64,000 nt of DNA from Eopsaltria australis (GCA_034509425.1 JAVTVJ010001682.1:124001-188000); one strand, 5' to 3'; positions 1-9,811 are shown, numbered from the stretch's first letter. Notes: a model not told the origin generated them from the sequence alone. Made by a program: numbers and translations.

Positions 1-126
1 GGAATGCTGGAATTTCCAGGATAGACCAGCTAGCACTCCCATATACACAGTATAACATACTTTCAAACTATCAAACACCTCACTCCAGGTTCCATCTTAA
101 AATGAACAAAGTAAAACATCTGTTAC

Positions 127-262
127 CTGGACCTCTGCAGAAGACCTTGGGCACTGGGGCTGCATGCAAGTCTATCAGCCCCACAATCTTGGTGTGGCCA
201 TACTTCATGGCCAGGGTCCGTGCTGTGGCTCCAGTGTTATCTCTGACATCTGCCTTCACTCC
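127..262 (-). CDS. ANKS3: ANKS3 coding exon 5 (ankyrin repeat 6; last exon in window)
   Basis: A 136-nt exon between acceptor TTTTTCTGCAG and donor GTCCAG/GTAACAG. It encodes GVKADVRDNTGATARTLAMK and then YGHTKIVGLIDLHAAPVPKVFCRGP. This is the sixth repeat and the start of the linker that leads to the SAM domain. It ends in phase 1. The remaining ANKS3 exons lie left of base 1. Confidence 0.93.
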
Positions 263-2782
263 CTGCAGAAAAATTACCTGCTTAAGTGCACATGGCAGAG
301 GGCAGTATAAAAAAATATAAATGTATATTAAAAAAAACCCCAAAATTGTCTTAGCTCCTCCATCACCAGTACAGGCTCACCTCTGACAGACAGTTCAAGC
401 TGCATGCTACCCTGAATGCCCTCCTAGTTATCTCCAAGGCAGTCTCTCCAGTCTCTGAATGTCAAATAGCCCAGGGCTCTTGTGCATTGCCACTGGGAAC
501 CGGTTGTTTGATCTGAAGTGTTTTGTATTGCTGCCTCCTTCTGGCAGTAAACTGGACCAGTTAAATGGGATTAAAACCAAATTGTGTAAGAGTCCTGCAT
601 GCTCATAAACTTTTGGATGCAGATGTCCACTAGCCTGAGCATGCAAGCCTGTAAACACAATAGAAAAATTACAGCTCAGTTGTCTTCTACTCCAGTCATT
701 ATTCAGTTAATCTGGACAGTCAGACCTCACTCCTATTCCTGCAAGGGCAGTGCAAAATCATGGTACCACCTGCAGAAAACAGATACTTTGAAAACAGTCC
801 TGAGAGTCTTAGACTTCAGATGTGACTGTCATCAAAGAGCAAAAATAACTGTCAAAAAAGTCTGGTGTCAAACTTGTGGTAGTCCCTCTGAGGGCTGGAA
901 CCTGAGACTTTCAGCTACACAGAGCATTGCCAGGACACTTACATGATTGAGAAGGTACTGAACAATTATCTCGTGGCCAGAAGCAGCTGCTTCCATCAGA
1001 GGTGTGTATCCATAGACTGGCTCCCTGAGGAGAGAACACACACATGGACTGGTATCACCACAGCTGAGCTGTGCTGCAGTTTTGCCATACCCTAACAGAG
1101 CATTTCCATCCCTCAGCCTTTGCTGGCCACTGACTCTGTAATATACTGGCTGTCCTGCTGTAAAATTCTTTGTGGAGATTCAGTGTTCCTAAATTGGCTG
1201 CATAGCAACAGATTACTCTTCCAGCTGCAGATCTGTCTTTAAGAGCCCAAATCAGTTTTGCAAGAGCTAATAAAGCAAGAACCTCTTGTTGCTTCAGGCA
1301 GTGTGCATAAATGTGTGGCAGTCCCCAAGGCATGGGAATGCAGGGCACACTTCAAAAACCAACCTGAATTCTGAGTATATAAAACAATCAATAGAAAGAT
1401 TTGTGAAGTGCACTTGAGTTCAGAAGGTGTCAGTGTTTAGCTGATAATTAAACAAGCAGTAAATCTAATTCCCCTTGATCTTAGTTTAATCAACAGTGAC
1501 AGCATGGGCAGACTTCAATTCAGTTTGCAGGTCACTTGTCCCTGTATCAGCTGTACCACACATCCTAAGGTACAGGGGAAGACAAAAGGAGGTGTCTGTT
1601 GGAGTGTGGTCATTTGCCACCTGTTGCTTTCGTATTGAATGACAAACGACAATGAAATGACAATGAAATGAAGATTCCTCCTTACTTGCAGTTGGCATTT
1701 GCCCCATTCTCCAGTAAGAACTTGACCATCTGTTGGTGCCCGGCGCTGGTGCAGTGGAACAAGGCAGTCCAGCCATGGATGTCCTTCATCTCCAGCTCTG
1801 CCCCTTGCTGCAAGAGAACAGACAATGCTTCTTACTGCACCTGCTCTGCTCAGGCCTTCAGCCCCTCTGTGCTGGGACACCAGGAGTTCGAATTAAATCC
1901 CACCACGAAGCAGAACTTGCAACAGAACACAAAGTGGCGACTTGTGGATAATCCCACCCTGAGCATTTAAACCATGTGCTCTGGCTTTACCTGTTTTTTA
2001 TGGGACACACACCTGCAGAAGGAAGTAAGCAACACTCTCATTGCCACAGCTGGAGGCCAGCATGAGGGGAGTCTGGCCTTCTGGGGTGGGGATGTTCACG
2101 TTCACTCCTGCCTCCAGCAGCAGGTGCACGATGTTGTCGTGGCCGATGTAGGAAGCGTACATGAGTGGGGTCCAGCCCCCACAGTTCCTCTGGTTCAAAT
2201 CCAAGTCTCCACTAAGGAACAGAGGAAAGAAGTCACATGAACTACTGTGCTGGAGCTGTGGACCACAACTGGCTCCTGCAGACTCTTGTTATCATCTAGC
2301 ACTGAATCCTGATGGGACTTTGTACCAGCTCCAGCACAATCTCCCCCAAATCGCAGAATCACAGAATGGTTTAGGGTAGAAAAGACCTTAAAGACCACCT
2401 CATTCCACCCCCTTGCCATGGGGGGGAACACACCTCCCACTAAAACACTAAGGAGGTAATTTTTATCAGCACATTTGCCCCTGGAAACTTAGTGCCAAGA
2501 ACCCTTTGGGAGTCCCAGTGACATGTCCCTGCTGCCCTGAGCAGTGCGGCAGCGGTGACAAGCACACCTGCAGCAGGTGGCAGCCAGCCGTGCTCTCCCC
2601 AGCCCCTCTCACCGCTGGATGCACTCCTGCACCACTTCGTACTGCCCGACGGAGGCGGCCGTGTGCAGGTCCAGGGGCACGTCCAGCTCCTCCCGGCACA
2701 GCAGGGGCCCCACCCCGTGCCACATGGAGAGGCTGCGGCTCAGCAGCTCCGACTCGCTGGCCTCGTCACTCAGCTCCGACAT
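127..2782 (-). CDS. ANKS3: ANKS3, ankyrin repeat and SAM domain protein 3, N-terminal part (5 coding exons, partial)
   Basis: Joining 2782-2613, 2211-2013, 1807-1686, 1024-943 and 262-127 (minus strand) keeps one open frame of 709 nt, about 236 residues. The start is MSELSDEASE..., essentially the start of human ANKS3 as I know it. Every junction has AG acceptors and GT donors with matching phase. Six ankyrin repeats follow an acidic leader: about residues 34-65, 68-97 (GGWTPLMYAS), 101-130 (EGQTPLMLAS), 134-163 (HGWTALFHCT), 168-197 (YGYTPLMEAA) and 201-230 (TGATARTLAM). In the family, ANKS3 is a cytoplasmic and ciliary-base scaffold whose SAM domain polymerises and which works with ANKS6, BICC1 and NEK-type kinases of the nephronophthisis module. 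The linker, SAM domain and C terminus are outside the window to the left. The gene is divergent from DNAAF8 and shares its CpG-island promoter. Confidence 0.95.
263..942 (-). other. ANKS3 intron between coding exons 4 and 5
   Basis: 680 bp between donor at 942-941 and acceptor at 264-263. No repeat family or further exon is recognised. There are short A-rich runs near 320-345. Confidence 0.8.
943..1024 (-). CDS. ANKS3: ANKS3 coding exon 4 (ankyrin repeat 5)
   Basis: An 82-nt exon between acceptor TCTCCTCAG and donor AATCAT/GTAAGT. It reads EPVYGYTPLMEAAASGHEII followed by VQYLLNH. The phase runs 2 to 0, in agreement with both neighbours. It is the fifth ankyrin repeat. Confidence 0.94.
1025..1685 (-). 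other. ANKS3 intron between coding exons 3 and 4
   Basis: 661 bp bounded by the GTAAGG donor at 1685-1684 and the CAG acceptor at 1026-1025. Nothing else is recognised in it. Confidence 0.8.
1686..1807 (-). CDS. ANKS3: ANKS3 coding exon 3 (ankyrin repeat 4)
   Basis: A 122-nt exon between acceptor TCTCTTGCAG and donor CTGCAA/GTAAGG. It encodes QGAELEMKDIHGWTALFHCT and the rest of repeat 4 (SAGHQQMVKFLLENGANANC). It ends in phase 2, completed by G of the next exon (Lys). The repeat has the usual TALFHCTSAGH helix and an NGANAN loop, with no damage. Confidence 0.94.
2013..2211 (-). CDS. ANKS3: ANKS3 coding exon 2 (ankyrin repeats 2-3)
   Basis: A 199-nt exon between acceptor TTCCTTAG and donor CTGCAG/GTGTGTG. 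It encodes GDLDLNQRNCGGWTPLMYAS and then the remainder of ankyrin repeats 2 and 3 through SCGNESVAYFLLQ. The helix signatures TPLMYASYIGH and TPLMLASSCGN are intact. It ends in phase 0 and the next exon opens with Gln-Gly-Ala-Glu-Leu-Glu. Confidence 0.95.
2350..2455 (-). repeat. CR1 LINE 3' fragment
   Basis: AATCACAGAATGGTTTAGGGT... and CCACCCCCTTGCCATGG are the reverse complement of a CR1 3' end. It lies in the ANKS3 intron between coding exons 1 and 2 and is diverged. Confidence 0.8.
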
Positions 2783-2788
2783 CCCGCC
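2613..2788 (-). CDS. ANKS3: ANKS3 first coding exon (ATG at 2782-2780)
   Basis: The acceptor CTCCTCAG precedes 2788, six untranslated bases (GGCGGG) follow, then ATG at 2782-2780 with G at position -3. The coding part is 170 nt and encodes the leader MSELSDEASESELLSRSLSM and the first ankyrin helix pair (DLHTAASVGQYEVVQE). The donor is CGGTGAGA with GT at 2612-2611. It ends in phase 2 (CG), completed by T of the next exon to give Arg. The start is chosen because it matches the known N terminus of the family and because no in-frame ATG lies upstream in the preceding exon. Confidence 0.95.
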
Positions 2789-2909
2789 CTGAGGAGCCAA
2801 ACCAGAGCACAGCTTTCAGCTGCTGATTCCTGTTTGCCATAGAAGCTCCAAGATGCCACAGGCCTGGAAGGTGAGGCCAGCTCGGATGTGTGGGACTTCA
2901 AATTCTTAC

Positions 2910-3009
2910 CTCAACTTTGATCGACTCCTCAGCCTGAGGTAGTAACAGTTGCTGAGAAGATTTTGCTGGAATTCTCTCTTGCTGCAGGGAACTTTGGGAT
3001 TCCAATACA
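2910..3009 (-). other. ANKS3: ANKS3 5' untranslated exon 2 (candidate)
   Basis: A 100-bp segment between acceptor TTTATTTTTCCAG and strong donor GAG/GTAAGA, immediately upstream of the first coding exon. The frame leading into the ANKS3 ATG is open through the whole exon (33 codons without a stop), but there is no ATG in it. I therefore treat it as untranslated leader. Splice-site quality supports exon status; only RNA data would confirm it. Confidence 0.6.
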
Positions 3010-3759
3010 CTGGAAAAATAAAAGGCAATAATGCTAAATCCCACATCTTTCAAATCTCATTTTAAGATTCCCAAAGCAGTGGCTTTATTTTCTCCCTGCC
3101 TAATCCAAACATGCCTAAGGCAGCTTTGAATAACCTCAGCAAGAGAAGACTAAACATCTATTTAAGAGCTGAAGGTAGGCTTAGTGTCATACAAAAGGAT
3201 GTAATTATTGCTCTGCATGTTTTATAATGCACGGAGAGAATTAAGAATTCATGTGTCAGACACTCCTGGTCTTCTCCATCTGTCTTGCATTACAGGATGA
3301 CCCTGATTAAATTAAGACACAGTCATTAATAATGACAACTGCCCCCTGCTCCCAAAAGCAGTCACTGTTACCTGAAGAGGCTGCACACTCCACTGGCATC
3401 AGGTTGTAAGCAGATTGTTTTTACCATTTATTGTTTCAGCCCTTCAGAGGCAGCCCAGCCCCACCTCAGTGAATCCTGGAAAATGCTGGAACACTGGGAG
3501 CAGCAGTACATCTGCCCATTGATTATCCCAGCACACGCCCCCATCCTGCAGACACAACTTAATTACACAGCTCCAGCTCCAGGACTACCTGAAAGGTTTA
3601 TTGCAGCCCCAGCCTTAGGGAGCAGTTGCCGACTGATAATTTGCACCTCTCACAGGCGAATTCTTGTTTGGCATTCCATGAAGAGCTGCTCAGCACAGCT
3701 GCATTCAGCAGCTGAGGGCTTCAGCTGCAGCTCCAGGACACAGAATCCAGCCCCCACCA

Positions 3760-3985
3760 CAGAATCCCAGAATGGTTCGGATTGGAAGAGAACACTGGGT
3801 GTCACCTCACCCAACCTCCCTGCTCAGCCAGGGTCCTCTGAACACATTACACAAGGCTGTGCTCCAGCTGGGCTTTGAATATCTCCAGGGAAGGAGAGAC
3901 ACAGCATCTCTGGGCAGCTGGTTCCAGGCAATCCCACAGGAATTGCTTTCCCCTCCCTGTAGTCTCACTGCCCAGCCTGCAGCAC
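3760..3985 (-). repeat. CR1 LINE fragment, older subfamily
   Basis: Starts AGAATCCCAGAATGGTTCGG and continues with the CR1 pattern (GGGCTTTGAATATCTCCAGG, AGCATCTCTGGGCAGC, CCAATCCC-type), reverse orientation. It differs from the GGGACCTTAAA subfamily that dominates the window. Confidence 0.75.
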
Positions 3986-5127
3986 TCCCAGGGTTTGCCT
4001 GGTCCCTCTACACAAGCTATGCCAACAGAGTCTTTCTTCTTCCTGATAACTTCTTGCCAGTTTAATTCCTTTGATTCATTCTGGGGTCAGGCAAATGCCA
4101 AATGTGGCATTGGTGAGGAATAAAGGTGAGCAGGAATAGGCTTCTCAGCAGCAGTTGCTCTTCAGATTCTCTCAGCTGTAATATTTCAAAACCATATTCC
4201 TGTTTTCTGAACAACTGGGAGGCTCTGTCTTGCAAGTACCAGCCCCTTTTCTTATAAGAAAACACCTTTAATTCCAACCTCTTCACTCCCTACCTGGATC
4301 CTTTCCCTCCCACCTTCCTGTTCTTCCTCTCCTTCATCCCCAGCTTGTTAAGACTACAGAAGCACAATCTATATTACTTCATCAGCTGGTAAGAAATAAT
4401 TTCCCTTCAAAAATATCTGTAAAAGCACCTACTTTGCCTGACAGCAGCAATTTGTACTGCACTGGGCAACCCAGAGACCTCAGACAAGAGTATACAGAGC
4501 ACAAGGGAAAGGACTGAACACCTCACAATCAAAACACAAGGACAGCAAAGTGGATTGAAGTGGATCCTAAGGGGGAAAGTAGGAGATTTTCACTAAAACA
4601 GATTAAAACTGTCCCAAGAAGGCCAAAAGGCAGTGAAAGGAGGTAAAATCCAGTTTGCAGGAGCACATTTAGGTGCAAGTTAAGCTCGTTATTCTCTACC
4701 CTCATTGTTAATTGGGTACATTAATTAGGAACCACTCAGGTGTTTGGTCTTCGTCAGAATCAGCCACTCTCGGGTGCAAGTTACCCACACAGCCTTGGTG
4801 AGGTGATCCACAGCCAACAGGGCAATAAGGACAGGACAGAACGTCCAGGACACTCAGCCTCACTCCTCCACCTCCCCTGTGCTCTGCCTACGTATTTCCT
4901 TTTTGATTTTTGTTTTCTTACAGCTCTGAGATTTCCCCTCAGACTGAACTTTAGCAGGATGTCAGCTCTGCAAGCACCTGAGGATTGCTCACAACCTCCA
5001 GGACAACAAGAAGAGTGATCAGAGCCCTCAGGACTGCAATGAAAAGACCTGGGTGAAACAAAATTGGGGTTGTCTGGTGCAAAAAGGAGAAGCCTGGAGA
5101 GGACATGTAACACGAGCATCCAATACA

Positions 5128-5295
5128 TAATAATCCATCATACAGAATACCAGGATGGTTTGGGTGGGGAGGGACCTCAAAGCCCATCCTGTCCCACCCC
5201 CTGCCATGGCAGGGACACCTTCCATTGTCCCAGGTTGCTCCAAGCCCTGTCCAACCTGGCCTTGGACACTTCCAGGGATGGGGCAGCCACAACAG
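5128..5295 (-). repeat. CR1 LINE 3' fragment
   Basis: AGAATACCAGGATGGTTTGG, GGGACCTCAAAGCCCATCC, CCATGGCAGGGACACC and GGCCTTGGACACTTCCAGGG are diagnostic CR1 3'-end blocks read in reverse. Confidence 0.88.
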
Positions 5296-5872
5296 AACCT
5301 AAGAAACTCAAGTCATAGCATGGAACATTTTAGATAAAGTCCACAAAAATCCCTGTACAAGTAAACAGGAGAGTACTGAGGGACACTGGGTTACTAAGAG
5401 TAAGTTTTACAAAGGCCTCCTGAATATTCACAGGCTGTTCCCCTGCCTCGGGGCACAGTGACCAAGCTCCAATTTGTGAGAGTCCTCCCTCAGCTCTGCT
5501 GCCCTGCTTTCAGCTGGGATAGAGCTCATTGTCTTCCCAGCAGCTGGCACAGGCTGCTTTGCATTTAGGATGAGAAGAATGCTGATAACACACTGATGTT
5601 TTAGTTGCTGCTATCCAGTGTTTACCCTAAATCAAGGACTGCAGTTTCCCATGCTCTTGGGCAAGGAGGTGCCCAAGAAGCTGGGGCAGGGAGCTGATCC
5701 AAACTGGCCAGAGGGATATTCCATTCCACAGGACATCACTCCCAGTATATGAACTGGGGAGCTCAGCTGGGAGGGGCCAGTCATAGCTTGGACATGGGAT
5801 CACGGGAATCAGTCAGCAAGTGCTGAGCAACCGTGTTGCCTTTGAGTGGATTTTGGGTTCTATTTATTTCCT

Positions 5873-5899
5873 CATTATAATTATTATTATCATCATATT
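5873..5899. repeat. A/T-rich simple repeat (ATT/ATC)
   Basis: An interrupted (ATT)n/(ATC)n run of about 27 bp in ANKS3 intron 1. Confidence 0.7.
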
Positions 5900-6064
5900 T
5901 TACTTTGCTTCAAATAATTAAATTGGTCTTACCTCAAGCCATGAGGTTTTTTACTTTCTATTCTGATTCTCCTCCCAATCCCACTGGGATGGAGCAGGGA
6001 AAAGCAGCAGCCTGGTACCTGGTAACCAGCTGGGGTCAAGCAATGACACCTGTGAGGCTGCTGC

Positions 6065-6080
6065 TATTATTATTATTATT
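6065..6080. repeat. (TAT)n microsatellite
   Basis: Five TAT/ATT units in a row in ANKS3 intron 1. Confidence 0.75.
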
Positions 6081-6489
6081 AAATTCAATCCATCAGCACT
6101 CAGCTATTTATCAGGATCAGAGCTCTACAGTGCTGGGGCTCAGAGCAGTCAGCAAACCCCACACTACCCTGGATTCAAAGTTCGCTGTTTGAGCAAACCA
6201 GAAGCCAGAGAAAAAACAAACTTAACATGAACACTGCAGCAAAAAGCACCTTAGAGCCACACCAAAATAAATGGGAGATGACTTGAGAAGCAACCAGTCC
6301 CCAAGACAGAACAAATCCAACACTGCCCATGAATCACCCTCAGCAGACACTGCTCAGCTCCAGGCTCTGCTCAGTTCACCCTCTCACATCCCCTCCCACA
6401 AGCACAGGTGACATCTACAGGTGTCCTTCTGTTCCAAAATAGGGACAGCCAAGGCAGCACAAGTGTGGAGGCTGCTGGAGGTTCCAACT

Positions 6490-7010
6490 GAGCCGTCAAA
6501 CTGACAACAGAGAGTCCTGGAATATCCTGAGCTGGAAGGGTCCCACAGGGATCATCCAGCCCAGCTCCTGGCCCTGCACAGACCCCCCAACAATCCCACC
6601 CTGGGCATCCCTGGCAGCGCTGTCCAAACACTCCTGGAGCTCTGGCAGCCTCGGGGCCGTGCCCATTCCCTGGGGAGCCTGGGCAGTGCCCAGCACCCTC
6701 TGGGGGAAGAACCTTGCCCTGATCTCCAGCCTGAGCCTGCCCTGGCCCAGCTCCAGCCGTTCCCTGGTCCTGTCCCTGTCCCAGAGCAGAGATCAGAGCT
6801 GCCCCTCGGGAGAAGCTGCAGCCCCCACTGAGCTCTGCCCTCAGTCTCCTTCTCCAGCTGAACAATCCAGGTGCCCTCAGCTGCTCCTCAGACCCTTCCC
6901 CATGCCCATGTCCCTCCTTTGGACACTCTCCAACAGCTTTAGATCCTTCTGATTGGTGGTTGCCACCAGGACCCGAGATGAGGCCCCATCAGTGCAGAGC
7001 AGAGCAGGAA
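6490..7010 (-). repeat. CR1 LINE, young subfamily copy (reverse)
   Basis: From GAATATCCTGAGCTGGAAGG through a GC-rich 430-bp block to CAACAGCTTTAGATCCTTCT and beyond. The block is nearly identical to 41200-41690, with only about nine differences by eye, and partly matches 56025-56270. An open frame of 164 codons on the minus strand here is a by-product of the repeat. Confidence 0.85.
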
Positions 7011-7565
7011 CACACTCCCCTCCTGCTCCTGACTTAGTGCTATTTCCACCAAATCCAGCAACAACTTATTGGAGGGAGCACAAAAAGCCTTGTTACATCC
7101 CTTTTTAGGTGCAATTGTTACCAGCTCAGCCACAACAACCGGAACCAGAACATCCCATTTTTGCACTGCTGACTGACTCAGCTGGCACCAGGCACAGCTG
7201 CAGGAGCCACATCACGTTCCAGAGGCGGGTGAGAGAAAACATTCCTGGAGCCACAACCATCGAGATCAATCCTACCCACGTCTGTTGAAAATACACAAAA
7301 CACACCAAGCTCTTCAACTTTTAATGCTTGAATTCAATGATGTTAAAGGTCCTTTCCAAGCTGAGTGATTCTACCACGAGCCTGTCACTGTCAGGCACGT
7401 TAAAGCACATCGAACAACCTCAGAAAAACGAGGTAAGCGGCACAGAAGCCTTGAGCAGCCACCTTCGGGACCACCTTTCCCTGTCAGGGGCTGTGTCCGC
7501 CAAGGCAGCCGGACACGGCACGGCAGGGCTCGGCCCGGGCTCGCTCCGCTCACACAGCCACGCAC

Positions 7566-7720
7566 CTGAGGCGGAGCCGGCGCGCTTGGAGCCGCGGCAG
7601 CGGCGGCCACACGGCTGAGAGCGAGCGCCTCACAGCGAAACGGCCCCGGGGGCGGCACCCCCGCACCCGCCCCCCTCGCGGCCCTGCCGGCAACGCGGCC
7701 TCAGCATCGCGGACTGCAGC
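7566..7720 (-). other. ANKS3: ANKS3 first (noncoding) exon in the CpG island, right edge approximate
   Basis: On the minus strand a donor CCTCAG/GTGCGT ends a GC-rich segment at 7566, the expected place for the ANKS3 first exon at the shared promoter. The transcription start is not visible. A real ATG on this strand at 7707-7705 opens a 25-codon upstream ORF that stops at 7630, so it would end inside the exon and not extend ANKS3. Exon status rests on the donor and on position only. Confidence 0.4.
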
Positions 7721-7933
7721 GAGCGGGTAGGAACCGCTGCGGCCACGGGCCCACCGAGGGCGGGGAATGCCCGCGGCCGGCCCCAGAGGTGAGTGGCGCC
7801 GCTGCCGCGATCCCGGTGCCGCTCGTCCCGCCCCGGCCCCGCTCCCTCACCTGCGCCCCGGTGAGCGCCGCCGCCGGAACTAGTCCCGCCCGCGCAAGGC
7901 ATGCCGGGAGCGCACCGCCCTCCCGCCCGGCCG

Positions 7934-7946
7934 ACTACAACACCCA
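7934..7946 (+). promoter_or_regulatory. ACTACAACACCCA element (M4 / ZNF143-THAP11-like site)
   Basis: The 13-mer fits the ACTAYRNNNCCCR promoter motif, which is enriched in CpG-island and bidirectional promoters and linked to ZNF143 and THAP11 binding. It is 21 bp left of the first CCAAT box, which places it in the promoter core. Function is inferred from motif and location. Confidence 0.6.
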
Positions 7947-7966
7947 AGAGGCCCCGCGGCGCCGGG

Positions 7967-7971
7967 CCAAT
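7967..7971 (+). promoter_or_regulatory. CCAAT box (NF-Y), copy 1
   Basis: GGGCCAATGGGAGG is a good NF-Y context (CCAAT followed by GG). A second copy lies 41 bp downstream in the same orientation with a GC box between them, an arrangement common in TATA-less divergent promoters. Confidence 0.6.
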
Positions 7972-8007
7972 GGGAGGAGCCCGTGTGAGGGGCGGGGCCA
8001 AGGGCAG

Positions 8008-8012
8008 CCAAT
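8008..8012 (+). promoter_or_regulatory. CCAAT box (NF-Y), copy 2
   Basis: GCAGCCAATGGGG is a second NF-Y type site in the promoter core. The intervening GGGGCGGGGCC at 7989-7999 is an SP/KLF-type GC box. Confidence 0.6.
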
Positions 8013-8222
8013 GGGGTTGGGGCAGGCTGCGGCGGTTGTAGCGAGCAGCCCCCGCGGACGCGGCCCCCAGCGCTGTCCCCGGTCCCGCAGCGCTGTCCCC
8101 GGCCCTGCGCTCGTCCCGGTGCCGCCGGTTCGCTGTGCCCGCGGTGCGGCCCGGCCCGGCGCTGAGCGGGGCGGTGGGCGCCGTGAGTGAGGGGAGGGGC
8201 GGGGCCGGGGCGCGGGAGCAGC

Positions 8223-8236
8223 GTTGCCATGGGGAC
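8223..8236 (+). promoter_or_regulatory. RFX X-box-like element
   Basis: GTTGCCATGGGGAC matches the palindromic RFX X-box (GTTGCC, two-base spacer, GGCAAC) at 12 of 14 positions. The left half-site is perfect and the right half has GG in place of CA. RFX factors drive ciliary genes, and both flanking genes are cilium-linked. The imperfect right half makes actual RFX binding uncertain. Confidence 0.45.
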
Positions 8237-8238
8237 GG

Positions 8239-8250
8239 TGCGCGTGCGCC
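8239..8250. promoter_or_regulatory. NRF1-like element
   Basis: TGCGCGTGCGCC differs from the NRF1 palindrome YGCGCAYGCGCR at one outer base when read on the minus strand. It sits two bases right of the X-box-like site. This is a motif match only. Confidence 0.4.
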
Positions 8251-8447
8251 GCGGCCGCCATGGCGGGGCTGTGAGGGGGCCCCTGAGCCGAGCCCCGGCC
8301 CTGTCCCGGTGCTGGGATCAGCCCCCGAGCCAAGCTCTGTCCCCACCCTTGCCAGTGTCTCTCTGCTTCTCCTTCCCAACGAAGGGAATGTGACAGGCAG
8401 CGTCAGTTCTGCTGACACGGAGAAGCTCAGGGTTTCAAGTCTCAATT

Positions 8448-8556
8448 AGAGTCGTGGGGTCATTAAAGCTGGAAAAGACCTCCAAGCTCATCAAGTCCAA
8501 GCTTCGGCTGAACATCTCCATGCCCAAGCTCTCCAGAAAGTGCCTGTTGTGTTAGT
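8448..8556 (-). repeat. Old CR1 fragment
   Basis: GGTCATTAAAGCTGGAAAAG and CTCATCAAGTCCAAGC are the older CR1 3' blocks (GGTTGGAAAAGACCTCYAAGATCATC type), reverse orientation, just downstream of the CpG island. Confidence 0.7.
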
Positions 8557-9300
8557 GTTGACCAGTGTTTGTTTTGGACACAGAGCAGTGTGTGCTCCCA
8601 CAGAGGATGCTGACAAGGCAGATCCAGGGTCCATCCATAACCTTGGGATATTTATCTCTGAATTTGGCACAGGGAGCTGTACTAGGCAGTTTCTTTTATC
8701 CCCATGGGGCTCCTCTGGCCCTTGGCAAGCTCTGCTCAGTGTCAGAGCACAGTGCTCCAGCCATGTGGATTTCCCTCTTTATCTAAATGAAATTCAGGAG
8801 TTGTCTCACATCAACAAAACCACCGTAGATGTGGCCCATAAAGTATCTACAGAGGCAATTTGCAAGTTATAAACTTCCCAGGGAAGTTGAGTTTAACTTC
8901 CCGTTTTGAGGAGTGGGCAATGCAAAGAACAGTGACAGTGTGATCCCTTGAACAGTTATCTCAGTGCTGAACAACACCCAGTCACCAACCCCCCAAGGTC
9001 CCTGTGGCTCTCTTCCAACTCTGGATATTCTGTGAAACCTCTGAACCAGAAATCATTTACTCTCATGTTTGACTGTCCAGAAAACCATATGATTGTAGCA
9101 TAAAATGTGAAGGTTTTCTGTGACCTCTTAGTTTAGCTCCTTAGTTTGGCTCCTATTTCAACTCCTCATGGACATCAAGGATCAGGAGGAAAGAATCCAC
9201 TTTAGAAACGCTTTGAGAGGTCAAAGTCCACAAATGTGCTTATTCTTAACTGGTTTTTTTGGTATAAAAATCCACTGAAATCAAAAGTAAACATGAATCA

Positions 9301-9400
9301 CATGGAAGGTTCCCTGCCCATGGCAGGTGGGTAGAACGAGGTACTATTTAAGTTCTATTCCAGCCCAAACCATTATGAGATTCTGTGACTTTGTGATAAT
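9301..9400 (+). repeat. CR1 3' end fragment (forward)
   Basis: GGAAGGTTCCCTGCCCATGG, then CCAGCCCAAACCATTATGAG and ATTCTGTGA, is a diverged CR1 3' terminus in forward orientation. Confidence 0.75.
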
Positions 9401-9811
9401 TTTATTTATCCTTTGAGTAATGAGGAGGGGAATGTGAGGGAAATTGGGAAGAGGAGTGAATCCAGCTGAGAGCAGAGGTGTCAACCTGCCTTTGCTGTGT
9501 TCCTGTCCCCTCCCTGCAGGCAGAACATGGGAACATTCTTGGGGGAGACACAGTTACAGCAGTCTGGCTAAGAATCCCAAAATACATAAAGGAGGGGCTG
9601 AACTGCCCCTGGGTTTGTGTGGTGAGCAGGGCAGAAAGCTCTCAGCCCTTTCTGAACTCAGGTGGGAATGAACAGCTCCAAAGATGCAGATTTTAACATT
9701 CTCTGCTGGAGAATTCCACTGTCCTGACTGCACACACTTTGTCTTTGTTTTGGACTGATGTTGTCTCATGTTTGGAGAGGTGTCCTTAACTCATCTTTCC
9801 TTTGCTTCAAG

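Larger units (their letters stand above)
3010..7565 (-). other. ANKS3 intron 1 (5' UTR intron)
   Basis: 4.6 kb between the CpG-island donor and the acceptor before 3009. It holds three CR1 fragments (3760-3985, 5128-5295, 6490-7010), A/T-rich simple runs at 5873-5899 and 6065-6080, and otherwise unique sequence. No coding exon is recognised. Confidence 0.7.
7430..8340. promoter_or_regulatory. Bidirectional CpG-island promoter of ANKS3 and DNAAF8
   Basis: About 900 bp of visibly CpG-dense sequence sits between the divergent ANKS3 (minus) and DNAAF8 (plus) genes, in contrast with CpG-poor flanks. Its core at about 7930-8015 holds an ACTACAA-type element, two CCAAT boxes (7967-7971 and 8008-8012) and a GC box (7989-7999). 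There is no TATA box. Several GT donors face both ways: plus-strand GCC/GTGAGT at 8183 and GGCT/GTGAGG near 8270, and minus-strand CAG/GTGCGT at 7566. The exact first exon of DNAAF8 cannot be chosen from sequence. Divergent CpG-island promoters of this form typically give dispersed initiation in both directions. Confidence 0.85.
8341..9811 (+). other. DNAAF8 intron 1 (5' UTR intron) right of the CpG island
   Basis: About 1.5 kb up to the acceptor at 9810-9811. It holds an old CR1 piece (8448-8556) and a short CR1 3' end (9301-9400). No other exon is recognised. Confidence 0.65.

Noticed and set aside
6371..6865. 164-codon minus-strand open frame
   Set aside because: Inside the young CR1 copy; a similar frame appears in the copy at 41 kb. 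No reverse-transcriptase motif is visible.
7566..7658. Apparent upstream ORF starting at 7658 in ANKS3 exon 1
   Set aside because: The initiating codon is GTG, not ATG, and the frame ends in the next exon; not counted as an upstream ORF.
7788..7866. Strong plus-strand GTGAGT/GTGAGC donors at 7788 and 7861
   Set aside because: They lie left of the CCAAT/GC core, on the ANKS3 side, so they are less likely than donors at 8183 or about 8270 to end the DNAAF8 first exon. Not firmly excluded.
7630..8445. 271-codon minus-strand open frame through the CpG island
   Set aside because: Arg/Pro/Gly/Ala composition typical of chance frames in GC-rich DNA, and it overlaps the promoter core. Only the internal ATG at 7707 might serve as a short upstream ORF.
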